Source of the DNA: Chryseobacterium lathyri
Lineage (GTDB): Bacteria > Bacteroidota > Bacteroidia > Flavobacteriales > Weeksellaceae
Assembly (NCBI RefSeq): GCF_003290185.1
Contig: NZ_QNFY01000012.1
Location: 62,001-126,000 of the forward strand
DNA: 64,000 bases
Direction: 5' to 3'
Each line of letters opens with the position of its first letter. Within the stretch, counting starts at the first letter, position 1. The translations under genes were made by a program, and so were the position numbers. This document shows positions 40,918-49,727 of the stretch, in pieces. The notes below the pieces were generated by a model that saw nothing but the letters and a program-made list of their open reading frames with translations, did not search any database and had not been told where the DNA came from.

Positions 40918-41715
40918 ATGAAAAAGACATTTTCTGATGAAGATTTAATAAAGAATCTAAGCCTATACTATATGAACCGGCATTTGAAAAAAAAGCCGAT
41001 GGAAAAGTATCACCGTAAAATAGACGAATCTCTTCTTCATGACCGAGAAAAATACAGAAAGAAATCTGAGATTCTATTGCTTAATTCGTTTATGCATCAC
41101 TTTCCCGATGTCAAATTTGAAGACCTTACCTGCGAAAGTCCGGACTTTATCGCTAAACTCAACGACAAGAAGATTGGAATAGAACTGACCGAAGTGATCA
41201 ATCATCTGGAAATGAAAAAAGTGGAAAGTACTTTAAATAAGATGTTCCGCCAGGCAGAAATATTATTAGAACAGGAAGACACCGCGAAATATCGTGGTGT
41301 TTATTTTTTAGAATTTTACCCGAATATTAAATTTGACAATATAGAACAGCAGGAGGAAAATATTCTCAGTATTTACAGAAGCATTAAAAAGAACAAACCT
41401 TTAGGCTGTGTGAAAGGGATGAGGAAATCTTTTCACCGCAGAAATGTTTTTATTACCCATGAATACAGCATGAACCTTTTTGATGAGCTTTGCTCAGAAA
41501 AGATCCTTGAGCTTATCGATAAGAAAAATGAAAAATTTCCCTATTACGATACGTCCGTAGATGAATGCTGGTTGGTGATTGTTTCCGATATGAACTCCAT
41601 TGCTTCAAGATATACATTTATTCAGGACAAAGAGCATTTGAAGGAAGTGAAGAGTCCGTTTCATAAAATTTTCCATCTTGAAAATCTATGCGGAAATATT
41701 ACAAGCATAAAATAG
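40918..41715 (+). CDS. Hypothetical protein with PD-(D/E)XK-like motif
   Basis: I chose the Met at 40918 (265 residues, MKKTFSDEDLIKN) over an in-frame ATG at 40882. The central segment CESPDFIAKLNDKKIGIELTEVINH (about residues 82-106) has the PD...(D/E)-x-x pattern of restriction-endonuclease-fold proteins, but reads E-L-T where the catalytic E-x-K is expected. The Lys-rich N-terminus (HLKKKPMEKYHRKIDESLLHDREKYRKK) could contact nucleic acid. No partner gene is adjacent. It may be a nuclease-like protein with altered activity, or a non-catalytic relative. No terminator is seen directly behind it. Confidence 0.75.
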   Translation: MKKTFSDEDLIKNLSLYYMNRHLKKKPMEKYHRKIDESLLHDREKYRKKSEILLLNSFMHHFPDVKFEDLTCESPDFIAKLNDKKIGIELTEVINHLEMKKVESTLNKMFRQAEILLEQEDTAKYRGVYFLEFYPNIKFDNIEQQEENILSIYRSIKKNKPLGCVKGMRKSFHRRNVFITHEYSMNLFDELCSEKILELIDKKNEKFPYYDTSVDECWLVIVSDMNSIASRYTFIQDKEHLKEVKSPFHKIFHLENLCGNITSIK

Positions 41716-41787
41716 TTGGTATTTATTGCGTGATATCATAATTATTATGTGTTTTTATTTAAAATAATTCAATATTTTTAAAAATCC

Positions 41788-41818
41788 ATTGTTTGTGATT
41801 AAAATATAGGTATATTTG
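41788..41818 (+). promoter_or_regulatory. Promoter of the T9SS type B gene
   Basis: ATTG (41788-41791) and TATATTTG (41811-41818) are 19 bp apart, close to TTTG / TAnnTTTG. It would give a leader of about 60 nt to the ATG at 41884. Confidence 0.55.
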
Positions 41819-41883
41819 ATCTATGTGTTGTCAATCAACATATGCGTGTGGTTTTCAAATCATTCACTAAAAACTATATATCT

Positions 41884-43992
41884 ATGAAAAAACTTTTACT
41901 CCTTATTTTTTTAGGTATTTCTCAGGTATTTTTTGCGCAGGCAGACTGTTCAACCGCACTTGCCGTCTGCGGAAATTCCAACATTACTTATAGTCCCACT
42001 GGATATGGCAATATTAAAGAATTGGTTAATTCAGGAAGTTGTATAGATGGAACTGGTGAACACAATTCAATCTGGTATAAAATAACGATTGCTACAGGAG
42101 GAACACTTACCTTCGATCTGGTTCCGAATAACCCGGATGCTGATTATGACTGGGCCATTTTCGGTCCTAATGTAAACTGTGGAGCTTTAGGGGCACCCAT
42201 ACGATGCAATGCTGCAACGGTTATAGGACCCGGACCGGCTACCGGCTTAAATATGACAAGCACCCTTATAAGTGCTGTCGGAGGTTCACTCACACCTTAT
42301 TGTAAATATCTGGATGTTTTGCCGGGCCAGACTTATTATTTGTTTATTGACAACTGGGTGAGCAGTACCAGTACTACAACAGCACCGTTTTCTTTAACAT
42401 GGGGTGGAACTGCAACATTGGCTTCCCCATTTACAGATCCGGCTTTACAGCCTTATCCTTTCATTCCTCCGGGAATTCCGGCTGTTAATCCGGCCGATCC
42501 AAAAGAAGTAATCATATGTGTAAATCCTGCTGTATTTGATTTTTCTACACTTTCTGCAGGAATTCTAAACGGAAATCCGAACTTTAGCGTAAGCTATCAC
42601 ACAAGTCAGAATGATGCGTTAACCGGAAATAATGCCATTACAGTTCCTACTACTGTAAATACAACATCTATTTATTATTACAGTATAGGCTATACGGATC
42701 CAACTAATCCAAACAGTCCGCTCAATAAATGTAAACAGATTGGAACATTTAAATTTAAGGACGGTAAAATCACGGCAAAAAATGCAACACTCACACAATG
42801 TAACAATAATAATGCGGGAACAGCAGTATTTGATCTTACAACAGCAGATGTTATTACAGATCCAACCGTGACCAAGAAATATTACAATACGCTTTCAGAT
42901 CTGAATGCAGGTATCAATGAAATTACAAATCCGTCAGCATTTACTTCTGCGGAAGGAATCATTTTTGTCAAAGTGATTTCATCCTTCGGATGTACTGCTG
43001 TTGCACAGATAACATTGAAATTCTACCCGGTTGTTGTGGTAAATGATACTACATTAAGATCCTGTGCTATTGAAGGTAATCCGTCTACGGCATCTTTTAA
43101 CCTTACAGGTGCATCGGTAACCTCTCAGACTGGGGCAGGTAAAAAATACTATCCCTCTGCAACAGATGCCGTGAATCAGACCAATGAAATTTTAACGCCT
43201 GCAGCATATATTGCTCCCAGCGGTGTGGTTTATGTGCGGGTTTTCAATGCGCAGGGTTGCTATAACATAGCTAAAATCACACTAGTGGTTATTCCGCCGG
43301 TTTATTCCACCATTCTTAAAGATAAAGTTATTTGTGTGGAAGACAGAACAACTTTGGATGCAGGCCCGGGATTTAATGGTTATGAATGGAGCACAGGAGC
43401 AACTACGCAGACGATCACAAACGTTGGAGTAGGTACCTATTGGGTAAAACTTAAAACAGGAGATTGTACCGTGGTGCAGAACGTAAAAGTATATCCTTCT
43501 GAACAACCGGTTGTTTCAAGTATAGAAATTTCAAATACTACCGTTACGGTATTTGTGATAGGAGGAACGGCACCTTACAAATATTCCATGGATAATATAA
43601 ACTGGCAGGATTCTAATGAATTCAGCAATGTTAAAAGAGGAGATGCTACCATATTTGTAAAAGATTCTTACGACTGTGATCCGATAGATATCAGTATTGT
43701 TGTCCCTAATCTTGTTAACGTGATTACACCAAATGGTGACGGTTACAATGATGTTATTGATTATTCTGCCTTAGCCAATAAGAAAAATTTGGTAATGAAT
43801 ATTTTCGACCGCTATGGAAATATGATCTATCAGATCGATAAATCTACCGGCTATAAATGGGACGGAAGCAGTAGGGGCGGAGTGAAGGTACCTACCGGAA
43901 ACTATTGGTATTCTGTAGGCTGGAATGAAAATGATAAAATGAACACACCAATTAAGTATTCAGGATGGATCGTAGTTAAAAACAGAGATTAA
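41884..43992 (+). CDS. Secreted protein with T9SS type B (CHU_C) sorting domain
   Basis: I chose the Met at 41884 (702 residues), which gives the clean signal peptide MKKLLLLIFLGISQVFFAQ; an ATG at 41842 lies in frame upstream. The N-terminal 200 residues form a CUB-like or jelly-roll domain (CSTALAVCGNSNITY, NSIWYKITIATGGTLTFDL, YYLFIDNW). Repeated Ig-like segments follow (TLTQCNNNNAGTAVFDLTTADV; TLRSCAIEGNPSTASFNLTGA; LDAGPGFNGYEWSTGATT). The last 90 residues are the gliding-motility CHU_C sorting domain: NVITPNGDGYNDVIDYSAL, MNIFDRYGNMIYQ and GNYWYSVGW. It is probably a large secreted adhesin-like protein exported by the T9SS. A terminator follows. Confidence 0.9.
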   Translation: MKKLLLLIFLGISQVFFAQADCSTALAVCGNSNITYSPTGYGNIKELVNSGSCIDGTGEHNSIWYKITIATGGTLTFDLVPNNPDADYDWAIFGPNVNCGALGAPIRCNAATVIGPGPATGLNMTSTLISAVGGSLTPYCKYLDVLPGQTYYLFIDNWVSSTSTTTAPFSLTWGGTATLASPFTDPALQPYPFIPPGIPAVNPADPKEVIICVNPAVFDFSTLSAGILNGNPNFSVSYHTSQNDALTGNNAITVPTTVNTTSIYYYSIGYTDPTNPNSPLNKCKQIGTFKFKDGKITAKNATLTQCNNNNAGTAVFDLTTADVITDPTVTKKYYNTLSDLNAGINEITNPSAFTSAEGIIFVKVISSFGCTAVAQITLKFYPVVVVNDTTLRSCAIEGNPSTASFNLTGASVTSQTGAGKKYYPSATDAVNQTNEILTPAAYIAPSGVVYVRVFNAQGCYNIAKITLVVIPPVYSTILKDKVICVEDRTTLDAGPGFNGYEWSTGATTQTITNVGVGTYWVKLKTGDCTVVQNVKVYPSEQPVVSSIEISNTTVTVFVIGGTAPYKYSMDNINWQDSNEFSNVKRGDATIFVKDSYDCDPIDISIVVPNLVNVITPNGDGYNDVIDYSALANKKNLVMNIFDRYGNMIYQIDKSTGYKWDGSSRGGVKVPTGNYWYSVGWNENDKMNTPIKYSGWIVVKNRD

Positions 43993-44018
43993 GCTTTTTA
44001 ATAATAAACTATATAGAT

Positions 44019-44046
44019 AAAACCATTTCGAAAGAGATGGTTTTGT
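44019..44046 (+). terminator. Terminator after the T9SS type B gene
   Basis: AAAACCATTTC pairs with GAGATGGTTTT across a short A/G-rich loop and is followed by TTTTG. Confidence 0.7.
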
Positions 44047-44088
44047 CGTTGAAATAATTTTAAATTAGTCTGATCAATAACAGAAAAA

Positions 44089-44676
44089 ATGAAGGATCTT
44101 TTTGTAAAACGTTTTCAATATTATAAATCTCTCGGAGATAAATCATTCGGTCAGCTTTCTGATGAGCAGATGTTCTGGCAGTACAATGATGAAAGTAATT
44201 CCATTGCAGTCATTGTTAAACATATTGCCGGCAATATGCTTTCAAGGTGGACCAACTTTCTAACGGAAGACGGAGAAAAAGCCTGGCGCAACCGCGATGG
44301 AGAATTTATCAATACCTTTAAAACCAAACAGGAGGTTATTGATTTCTGGGAAAAGGGCTGGGAATGTTTTTTTGATGCTTTGAGCCAGATCAATGATGAA
44401 AATTTATATTCTACTATTTATATCAGGGGAGAAGGACATTTGGTCTTAGATGCAGTTTTGCGTCAGCTCGCCCATTATCCTTATCATATCGGGCAGATCG
44501 TTTCCATTGCGAAAATGATAAAAAATAATGACTGGGAAACGCTTTCTATTGAAAGAAATAAGTCTCAGGAGTTTAATGCCGGAATGAAAGATAAGTTTTC
44601 TAAACAAAAAGATGTTTCCAATTCATCTCCGGTATGCTTTCAAAACAGCCCTGAAGTAAGGGACGAATATAAATAA
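44089..44676 (+). CDS. DUF1572 family protein (DinB/YfiT-like fold)
   Basis: This 195-residue soluble protein belongs to DUF1572, part of the DinB superfamily of four-helix-bundle, often metal-dependent, thiol-transferase-like proteins. The pattern is RFQYYKSLGDKSFGQLSDEQMFWQYNDESNSIAVIVKHIAGNMLSRW, with the conserved His in VKHIAGN, then QLAHYPYHIGQIV, whose His pair would complete a three-His metal site. Relatives bind a divalent metal and may act with bacillithiol or mycothiol-like compounds. The substrate is unknown here. It lies between a terminator and the mtaB promoter, so it is probably monocistronic. Confidence 0.88.
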   Translation: MKDLFVKRFQYYKSLGDKSFGQLSDEQMFWQYNDESNSIAVIVKHIAGNMLSRWTNFLTEDGEKAWRNRDGEFINTFKTKQEVIDFWEKGWECFFDALSQINDENLYSTIYIRGEGHLVLDAVLRQLAHYPYHIGQIVSIAKMIKNNDWETLSIERNKSQEFNAGMKDKFSKQKDVSNSSPVCFQNSPEVRDEYK

Positions 44677-44689
44677 TAGACTGAATCGA

Positions 44690-44720
44690 TTTAGAATTAT
44701 TATTAAAATTACTATCTTTG
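44690..44720 (+). promoter_or_regulatory. Promoter of mtaB
   Basis: TTTA (44690-44693) and TATCTTTG (44713-44720) are 19 bp apart. A rare Shine-Dalgarno-like GGAG lies about 8 bases before the ATG at 44747. Confidence 0.6.
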
Positions 44721-44746
44721 CACCCAGAAAATTCAGGAGTAAATAA

Positions 44747-46093
44747 ATGTCTACTTTTCACGGAACTGCCGCATTTCATACACTCGGCTGCAAATTAAAT
44801 TTTGCGGAAACATCTACTATTGCCCGTCAATTGGCAGATGCTGGTTATGATAAAGTAAGTTTTGATGATAAAGCAGATGTCTATGTCATCAATACCTGTT
44901 CGGTAACTGAAAACGCAGACCGTGAATGCAAATTGCATGTAAAACGGGCAATGAAAGCCAATCCGGAAGGGCTGGTCGTTATTGTAGGATGCTATGCGCA
45001 GTTAAAGCCTGAAGAAATTTCACAGATCGATGGAGTAGATCTTGTTTTGGGAGCCAAAGAGAAATTCAATATCTTAAGCTACCTGGATGATTTGGAAAAA
45101 TCGGAAAATGAAGGCATTGTACATTCTTGCGAAATTGAGGAAACTGATTTCTTTATCGGAAGCTACTCAATAGGGGACAGGACAAGAGCCTTTCTCAAAG
45201 TGCAGGACGGATGCGACTACAAATGTACGTACTGTACCATTCCACTGGCAAGAGGGATCTCACGATCAGATACTATTGAAAATGTTCTCAAAAACGCCAA
45301 AGAAATTGCCGAAAGAGACATCAAAGAAATCGTTCTTACAGGAGTTAATATCGGTGATTACGGTAAAGGTGAGTTCGGAAATAAAAGACACGAACATACT
45401 TTCCTGGACCTGATATCAGAGCTCGATAAAGTAGAAGGAATTGAAAGAATCCGTATTTCTTCCATAGAACCGAACCTTTTGAAAGACGAAAGTATTGATC
45501 TGGTTTCAAAAAGCAAAAGCTTTGTTCCCCACTTTCACATCCCGTTACAGTCCGGATGTGATGATCTACTGAAAAAAATGAAGCGCCGCTATCTTACCAA
45601 GCTGTATAATGACAGAGTCAATAAGATCCGCGAGGTAATGCCTGATGCAGCTATCGGTGTAGACGTTATTGTGGGATTTCCTGGTGAAACAGAGGAGAAA
45701 TTCATGGAAACTTATAACTTCCTGAACGAGCTTCCTATTACCTACCTTCACGTATTCACTTATTCCGAAAGAGAAAATACGGAAGCAGTCGGTATGGATG
45801 GAGTAGTGCCTATTCCTGAAAGAAAAAAACGTAATAAAATGCTGAGAATACTTTCTGAAAAGAAAAAAATGGCATTTTATCAGACTCAACTTGGAAAAAC
45901 GCTTCCCGTTCTTTGGGAACATGAAAATAAAGACGGTAAAATGTATGGCTTCACTGAAAACTATGTGAGAGTCCAGAAAGATTTTGATCCCGCATTCGTT
46001 AATCAGATTGAATTTCTAAATTTAGAAAAAATCCTGTCAGATGGCACGGTTTCTGTGCAGTCATCCTTCGAAAGTTTTTTAGCAAAAGCGTAG
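44747..46093 (+). CDS. mtaB: tRNA t6A37 methylthiotransferase
   Basis: This 448-residue radical-SAM methylthiotransferase converts t6A to ms2t6A at position 37 of tRNAs that read ANN codons, including tRNA-Lys(UUU). The N-terminal UPF0004 domain supplies the first cluster cysteines (HTLGCKLNFAETS, VINTCSVTENADREC, VIVGCYAQLKPEE). The radical-SAM motif CxxxCxxC is CDYKCTYC. GVNIGDYGKG, IRISSIEPN and HFHIPLQSGCDDLLKKMKRRY follow. A TRAM-like C-terminal domain is short, ending SFESFLAKA. Three tRNA-Lys(UUU) genes lie about 3.5 kb downstream, which is a suggestive link only. Confidence 0.95.
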   Translation: MSTFHGTAAFHTLGCKLNFAETSTIARQLADAGYDKVSFDDKADVYVINTCSVTENADRECKLHVKRAMKANPEGLVVIVGCYAQLKPEEISQIDGVDLVLGAKEKFNILSYLDDLEKSENEGIVHSCEIEETDFFIGSYSIGDRTRAFLKVQDGCDYKCTYCTIPLARGISRSDTIENVLKNAKEIAERDIKEIVLTGVNIGDYGKGEFGNKRHEHTFLDLISELDKVEGIERIRISSIEPNLLKDESIDLVSKSKSFVPHFHIPLQSGCDDLLKKMKRRYLTKLYNDRVNKIREVMPDAAIGVDVIVGFPGETEEKFMETYNFLNELPITYLHVFTYSERENTEAVGMDGVVPIPERKKRNKMLRILSEKKKMAFYQTQLGKTLPVLWEHENKDGKMYGFTENYVRVQKDFDPAFVNQIEFLNLEKILSDGTVSVQSSFESFLAKA

Positions 46094-46145
46094 TCTCTTT
46101 GCAAAATTTCTACTAAATTTATTTTAACTTTAAATAACTACATTC

Positions 46146-47663
46146 ATGAGAGATAAGTTTTTATCTTGGGGAATTGTATTAGTAATTGCTACATGGGTCG
46201 TTGCATTACTGATCAGAGCGCATTACTGGATACCCATCCTGTTATCTGCCATTTATGCATTGGGTGTTTACAATGCTTACCAGTCGAAACACGCTATTTT
46301 GAGGAACTTCCCGGTACTGGGATACTTCAGATACTTTTTTGAAAGTATTTCACCCGAAATGCAGCAGTATTTCATAGAAAGGGAGACAGACGGAAAACCA
46401 TTTCCCCGAAACCAGCGTTCTGCAGTATACAGACGAGCTAAAAACCTGAGTGATACTGTGGCTTTCGGAACACAGCTGGAAGTTAATCACCGAAAATATG
46501 AAGGAATCAAGCATTCTATTTATGCAAAATCGCCTGTGGAAGAGCTCCCAAGAGTATGGGTAGGAGGAGAGCAGTGTACGCAGCCCTACCATGCTTCCCT
46601 GTTCAATATTTCAGCAATGAGTTTTGGGGCATTAAGCGACAGGGCACAGATTTCTTTAAACAGAGGCGCAAAAAAGGGGAATTTTTATCATAACACCGGA
46701 GAAGGAGGTATTTCTCCCTATCATTTGGAAGGAGGAGATCTTTGCTGGCAAATTGGAACCGGATATTTTGGTTGCCGTGACGAGGAAGGGAAATTTAATC
46801 CTGAACTGTTTGAAAAGTACGCCACTCTCCCAAATGTAAAGATGGTTGAAATTAAGCTGTCCCAAGGGGCAAAGCCAGGACACGGAGGTGTACTTCCGGG
46901 TGTGAAAAACACACCGGAGATCGCAAAGATCCGTCACGTCACCCCAGGAATGACCGTTATTTCACCACCATCCCACAGCTCATTTTCTGATGCTGCAGGC
47001 CTGTTGAGGTTTGTACAGCAGCTGAGAGAGCTTTCAGGAGGTAAGCCAACAGGTTTTAAGCTTTGTATTGGAGATACTAAAGAATTTGAGGATATCTGTG
47101 TACAGATGAATGTTTTAAAAATCTATCCTGATTTTATTACCATAGATGGGGCAGAAGGAGGAACAGGAGCTGCACCTCCGGAATTTTCAGATGGCGTGGG
47201 AATGCCTCTGGAACCAGCCCTGATTTTCGTTAACAGAACCCTTAATAATTATAATTTAAGAAGTAAGTTAAGAGTGATAGCCAGTGGAAAAGTACTGACA
47301 AGCTTGGATATCCTCAGAGCAATAGCTATGGGTGCGGATATGTGTAATAATGCAAGAGGATTTATGTTCTCGTTAGGATGCATACAGGCCTTAAGATGTA
47401 ACAATAATAATTGCCCTACGGGAGTTGCCACTCAGGATAAAATGTTAGTTAAGGGACTTGATGTTACTGATAAAAGTGAAAGAGTATACCATTTCCATAA
47501 AAATACTCTGCATACCTGTAATGAGCTGATTGCGGCGGCAGGAAGAAGCTCTTATGAAGAAGTAGATGCCACTATGTTCATGAGAGGAGACGAGTTTGAT
47601 CATCTGGCTGATTTATATTTCCCGGATATCTTAGGAAATGTGAAACAAAAAGCGAGATCTTAG
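46146..47663 (+). CDS. FMN-binding glutamate synthase family protein (YerD-like)
   Basis: This 505-residue protein has two N-terminal membrane segments (about 7-40) and a glutamate-synthase-type FMN TIM barrel: SAMSFGALSDRAQISLNRGAKKG, NTGEGGISPYHLEGGDLCWQIGTGYFG, KLSQGAKPGHGGVLPGVKNTPEIAKIR and DFITIDGAEGGTGAAPPEFSDGVGMPLEPAL. The 3Fe-4S cysteine segment is CIQALRCNNNNCPTGVATQD. It lacks the N-terminal glutaminase domain of true GltB, so it is not a complete glutamate synthase. The physiological reaction of this membrane-anchored subfamily is not established. A terminator follows. Confidence 0.9.
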   Translation: MRDKFLSWGIVLVIATWVVALLIRAHYWIPILLSAIYALGVYNAYQSKHAILRNFPVLGYFRYFFESISPEMQQYFIERETDGKPFPRNQRSAVYRRAKNLSDTVAFGTQLEVNHRKYEGIKHSIYAKSPVEELPRVWVGGEQCTQPYHASLFNISAMSFGALSDRAQISLNRGAKKGNFYHNTGEGGISPYHLEGGDLCWQIGTGYFGCRDEEGKFNPELFEKYATLPNVKMVEIKLSQGAKPGHGGVLPGVKNTPEIAKIRHVTPGMTVISPPSHSSFSDAAGLLRFVQQLRELSGGKPTGFKLCIGDTKEFEDICVQMNVLKIYPDFITIDGAEGGTGAAPPEFSDGVGMPLEPALIFVNRTLNNYNLRSKLRVIASGKVLTSLDILRAIAMGADMCNNARGFMFSLGCIQALRCNNNNCPTGVATQDKMLVKGLDVTDKSERVYHFHKNTLHTCNELIAAAGRSSYEEVDATMFMRGDEFDHLADLYFPDILGNVKQKARS

Positions 47664-47675
47664 TAAATATATAAA

Positions 47676-47713
47676 AAATAAAAACCGCCTTCATCTGAGG
47701 GCGGTTTTTTTAT
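47676..47713. terminator. Shared terminator of convergent genes
   Basis: AAAACCGCC (47681-47689) pairs with GGCGGTTTT (47700-47708) and is flanked by A and T runs. It is usable by the glutamate-synthase-like gene and by the convergent FKBP-like gene. Confidence 0.85.
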
Positions 47714-47735
47714 GTAAAATATATTGATCTTAATA

Positions 47736-48479
47736 TTATTGTCCTGCAGGTCTGTCAGCTCTTCCATAAACCTGGAAATTAAATACCATAGAATAATTTC
47801 TTAAAGAGTATTGCGTGCTGTAAGGATAATGTGGATCTCTTGCGAAGGCAGCTCTTGACGGTACTAATATAACACCTTGAAGATTATATGGATTTCCGCT
47901 TGGGAGGTTTTTAAAAGCTTTGAATTTCTGAATAGCTTCACGGAAGCCTTCAATTTCATAATAACTTCTTTGCTGTGCTATCCCCGTTGTTGCATTTTCT
48001 AGGATACTCTTTTTAGCATAGTAGAACAACGGATCAATCATTGGAAGTCCATTACCATTAATTGTATTTACCAATGTTAAACTGGAGATGAAAGAAATAT
48101 TTCCATCAGTATTTCCTGCTAAATAAGCATTGGCTCTTACCATAAGCGTAAGAATATCAGATTCTCCGATAGTTTGTGGCTCAACTGTTGGTTGCGCCCC
48201 TTCTCTCACAATGTATATGGTCCCGGAAGGAAGTGTTTGATACGGCAGATCTATTAATTTTTTTTCATTGTCATCACTGGTATCTGTTGTGCTGAAAGCT
48301 TTTATATTTCCCTGGGCGTCCAGATAATTTTCGCTCATAAACTTCTTAATAGCCTGATCGTCATAACTGTTCTGAACGGAGATGTCTTCCGGTTCTTTAT
48401 AAGTTTCAACTTCATCATCTTTCTTACATGCAGAAAAACATAAAGATCCCGCAAGGATATATAAAAATATTTTTTTCAT
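47736..48479 (-). CDS. FKBP-like lipoprotein (putative peptidyl-prolyl isomerase)
   Basis: This 247-residue lipoprotein has signal MKKIFLYILAGSLCFSAC (lipobox Cys18) followed by KKDD. The C-terminal half (about 85-245) has the FKBP pattern: SGTIYIVREGA; SDILTLMVRANAYLAGNTDGNISF, the stretch before the hydrophobic core; GFREAIQKFKAFKNLPSGNPYNLQGVILVPSRAAFARDP; and LRNYSMVFNFQVYGR, resembling the closing strand. The ligand-binding aromatic residues are only partly conserved, so isomerase activity is uncertain; a chaperone role at the envelope is plausible. A TACTTTTG minus-7 lies 39 bp upstream. Confidence 0.75.
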   Translation of the reverse strand: MKKIFLYILAGSLCFSACKKDDEVETYKEPEDISVQNSYDDQAIKKFMSENYLDAQGNIKAFSTTDTSDDNEKKLIDLPYQTLPSGTIYIVREGAQPTVEPQTIGESDILTLMVRANAYLAGNTDGNISFISSLTLVNTINGNGLPMIDPLFYYAKKSILENATTGIAQQRSYYEIEGFREAIQKFKAFKNLPSGNPYNLQGVILVPSRAAFARDPHYPYSTQYSLRNYSMVFNFQVYGRADRPAGQ

Positions 48480-48517
48480 TTCAAAAAACTTTAATTACTT
48501 TACAAATAATATAACGG

Positions 48518-48525
48518 CAAAAGTA
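48518..48525 (-). promoter_or_regulatory. Minus-7 element of the FKBP-like gene
   Basis: The minus strand reads TACTTTTG, matching TAnnTTTG, in the 55-bp gap between divergent genes. Confidence 0.4.
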
Positions 48526-48534
48526 TAAAAAATT

Positions 48535-48975
48535 ATGAGAATAGATAAATTTTTATGGTGCATTCGTTTTTATAAGACGAGAAGTATTGCAACAGAGGAA
48601 ATTAAAAAGAACAGAGTTTCTATTGGAACATCTGCCGTAAAGTCGTCTAAAGAGGTAAAAGAGGGAGATGTTATCAAGATCCGCAAAAATCAAATCGATT
48701 ATAAAATAAAAGTTACCCAGATCCCCAAAAGCAGAATGGGAGCAAAGCTTGTCCCTCTTCATATCCAGGATGTGACGGACAAAGAGCAGTATGAACTATT
48801 AAAGCTCCGCAAAATGTCGCAGGATTACTATAGAAATAAGGGTGAAGGAAGACCTACTAAAAAAGACAGACGTGAGATGGATGAATATGTAGGAAATGAT
48901 ATAGCCTCAGACTTTACAGATTGGGATGATTTCTTTGGAGAAACAGCAGATGGCCCCGAAGGAAATGAAGATTAA
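48535..48975 (+). CDS. S4-domain RNA-binding protein (Hsp15-like)
   Basis: This 146-residue protein has an N-terminal S4 RNA-binding domain: MRIDKFLWCIRFYKTRSIATEEIKKNRVSIGTSAVKSSKEVKEGDVIKIRKN. The linker is basic (PTKKDRREMDEYV) and the tail acidic (DDFFGETADGPEGNED). It resembles Hsp15 (HslR), which binds the 50S subunit carrying nascent chains and helps recycle stalled ribosomes. The C-terminal GRPTKKDRREMDE is typical of this group. The gene is divergent from the FKBP-like gene and convergent with aroK, sharing a hairpin with it. Confidence 0.88.
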   Translation: MRIDKFLWCIRFYKTRSIATEEIKKNRVSIGTSAVKSSKEVKEGDVIKIRKNQIDYKIKVTQIPKSRMGAKLVPLHIQDVTDKEQYELLKLRKMSQDYYRNKGEGRPTKKDRREMDEYVGNDIASDFTDWDDFFGETADGPEGNED

Positions 48976-48980
48976 AATAA

Positions 48981-49005
48981 AAAAGCTCTAGAGATAGAGC
49001 TTTTC
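48981..49005 (+). terminator. Terminator overlapping the 3' end of aroK
   Basis: AAAAGCTCTA (48981-48990) pairs with TAGAGCTTTT (48995-49004). The right arm lies inside the last codons of aroK and the left arm covers its stop, so one hairpin serves both convergent genes. Confidence 0.75.
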
Positions 49006-49503
49006 TACTATTTCCTGGACAATATCTTCAGGATCCCTAGAATCCGTATTAATGCTAAACTGTGCCTTGCTGTAAAAAGCATTTCTTTCAAATAAATGCT
49101 TGGCAATGAACTCAGGCAGATCTTCATCAGCAATGTTAGCTATTAAAGGCCTTTTTTCTTTCTGTTTGGAAAGTCTTTCGTATAAAGTACCTACAGAAGC
49201 TCTTAAAAAAATGCTTTTAGAGTTGAGGTTGATAATTTCCATATTATTATAATAAACCGGCGTTCCCCCTCCCAGACTTAAAACCAGGTTTTCTTCCGAA
49301 GCAAGAATTTCTTCCAATGCCTCTCTTTCCAGCTTTCTAAACTGAATTTCTCCCTTTTTTTCAAAAATCTCAGGAATGGTTAATTTATTTCTTCTGGAAA
49401 TCTCTTTATCAAGGTCAATGAGTTTAAAATTTATTTTATCGCTTAAAATTTTGGAAATGTGAGATTTGCCACATCCCATGTATCCGATCAGTGAAATAAC
49501 CAT
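48988..49503 (-). CDS. aroK: Shikimate kinase
   Basis: I chose the Met at 49503 (171 residues), because MVISLIGYMGCGKS is the standard N-terminus; in-frame codons reach back to 49644, but through the promoter and tRNA leader. The enzyme phosphorylates shikimate in chorismate synthesis. The Walker A is GYMGCGKS (residues 7-14). The shikimate-binding region has LIDLDKEISRR, IPEIFEKKGEIQFRKLE, LGGGTP, and the lid arginine in EKRPLIANIAD. Length is normal. Its start is back to back with the tRNA promoter at 49535-49564. Confidence 0.93.
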   Translation of the reverse strand: MVISLIGYMGCGKSHISKILSDKINFKLIDLDKEISRRNKLTIPEIFEKKGEIQFRKLEREALEEILASEENLVLSLGGGTPVYYNNMEIINLNSKSIFLRASVGTLYERLSKQKEKRPLIANIADEDLPEFIAKHLFERNAFYSKAQFSINTDSRDPEDIVQEIVEKLYL

Positions 49504-49534
49504 GAATTTTTTTTTAACAAATTTGCAAAAAAGT

Positions 49535-49564
49535 TTTGAGATAATGAAAAAACTCCTATCTTTG
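49535..49564 (+). promoter_or_regulatory. Promoter of the tRNA Lys-Leu-Lys operon
   Basis: TTTG (49535-49538) and TATCTTTG (49557-49564) are 18 bp apart, one of the best consensus matches in the window. The following CACC and leader resemble the promoter at 50056-50086. Confidence 0.75.
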
Positions 49565-49617
49565 CACCACTGAAAACGAGGGACATTATTCAAATGTAAA
49601 ATCGTTGCAAAGTGACC

Positions 49618-49690
49618 GACTCGGTAGCTCAGCTGGTAGAGCAATACACTTTTAATGTATGGGTCCTGGGTTCGAATCCCAGCCGGGTCA
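49618..49690 (+). tRNA. tRNA-Lys (UUU), copy 1
   Basis: The gene is 73 nt and starts GACTCGG, pairing with CCGGGTC and discriminator A. The anticodon stem ATACA/TGTAT encloses the loop CTTTTAA (anticodon TTT). The T-arm is CTGGG-TTCGAAT-CCCAG. The 3' CCA is not encoded. The sequence is identical to copies 2 and 3. Confidence 0.97.
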
Positions 49691-49727
49691 CAAGCGAAAA
49701 AAATTACTAGATTTTTGTAATTTTATA

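Noticed and set aside
49504..49644. 47-codon N-terminal extension of aroK
   Set aside because: It crosses the tRNA promoter and leader, and shikimate kinases start right before the Walker A motif.
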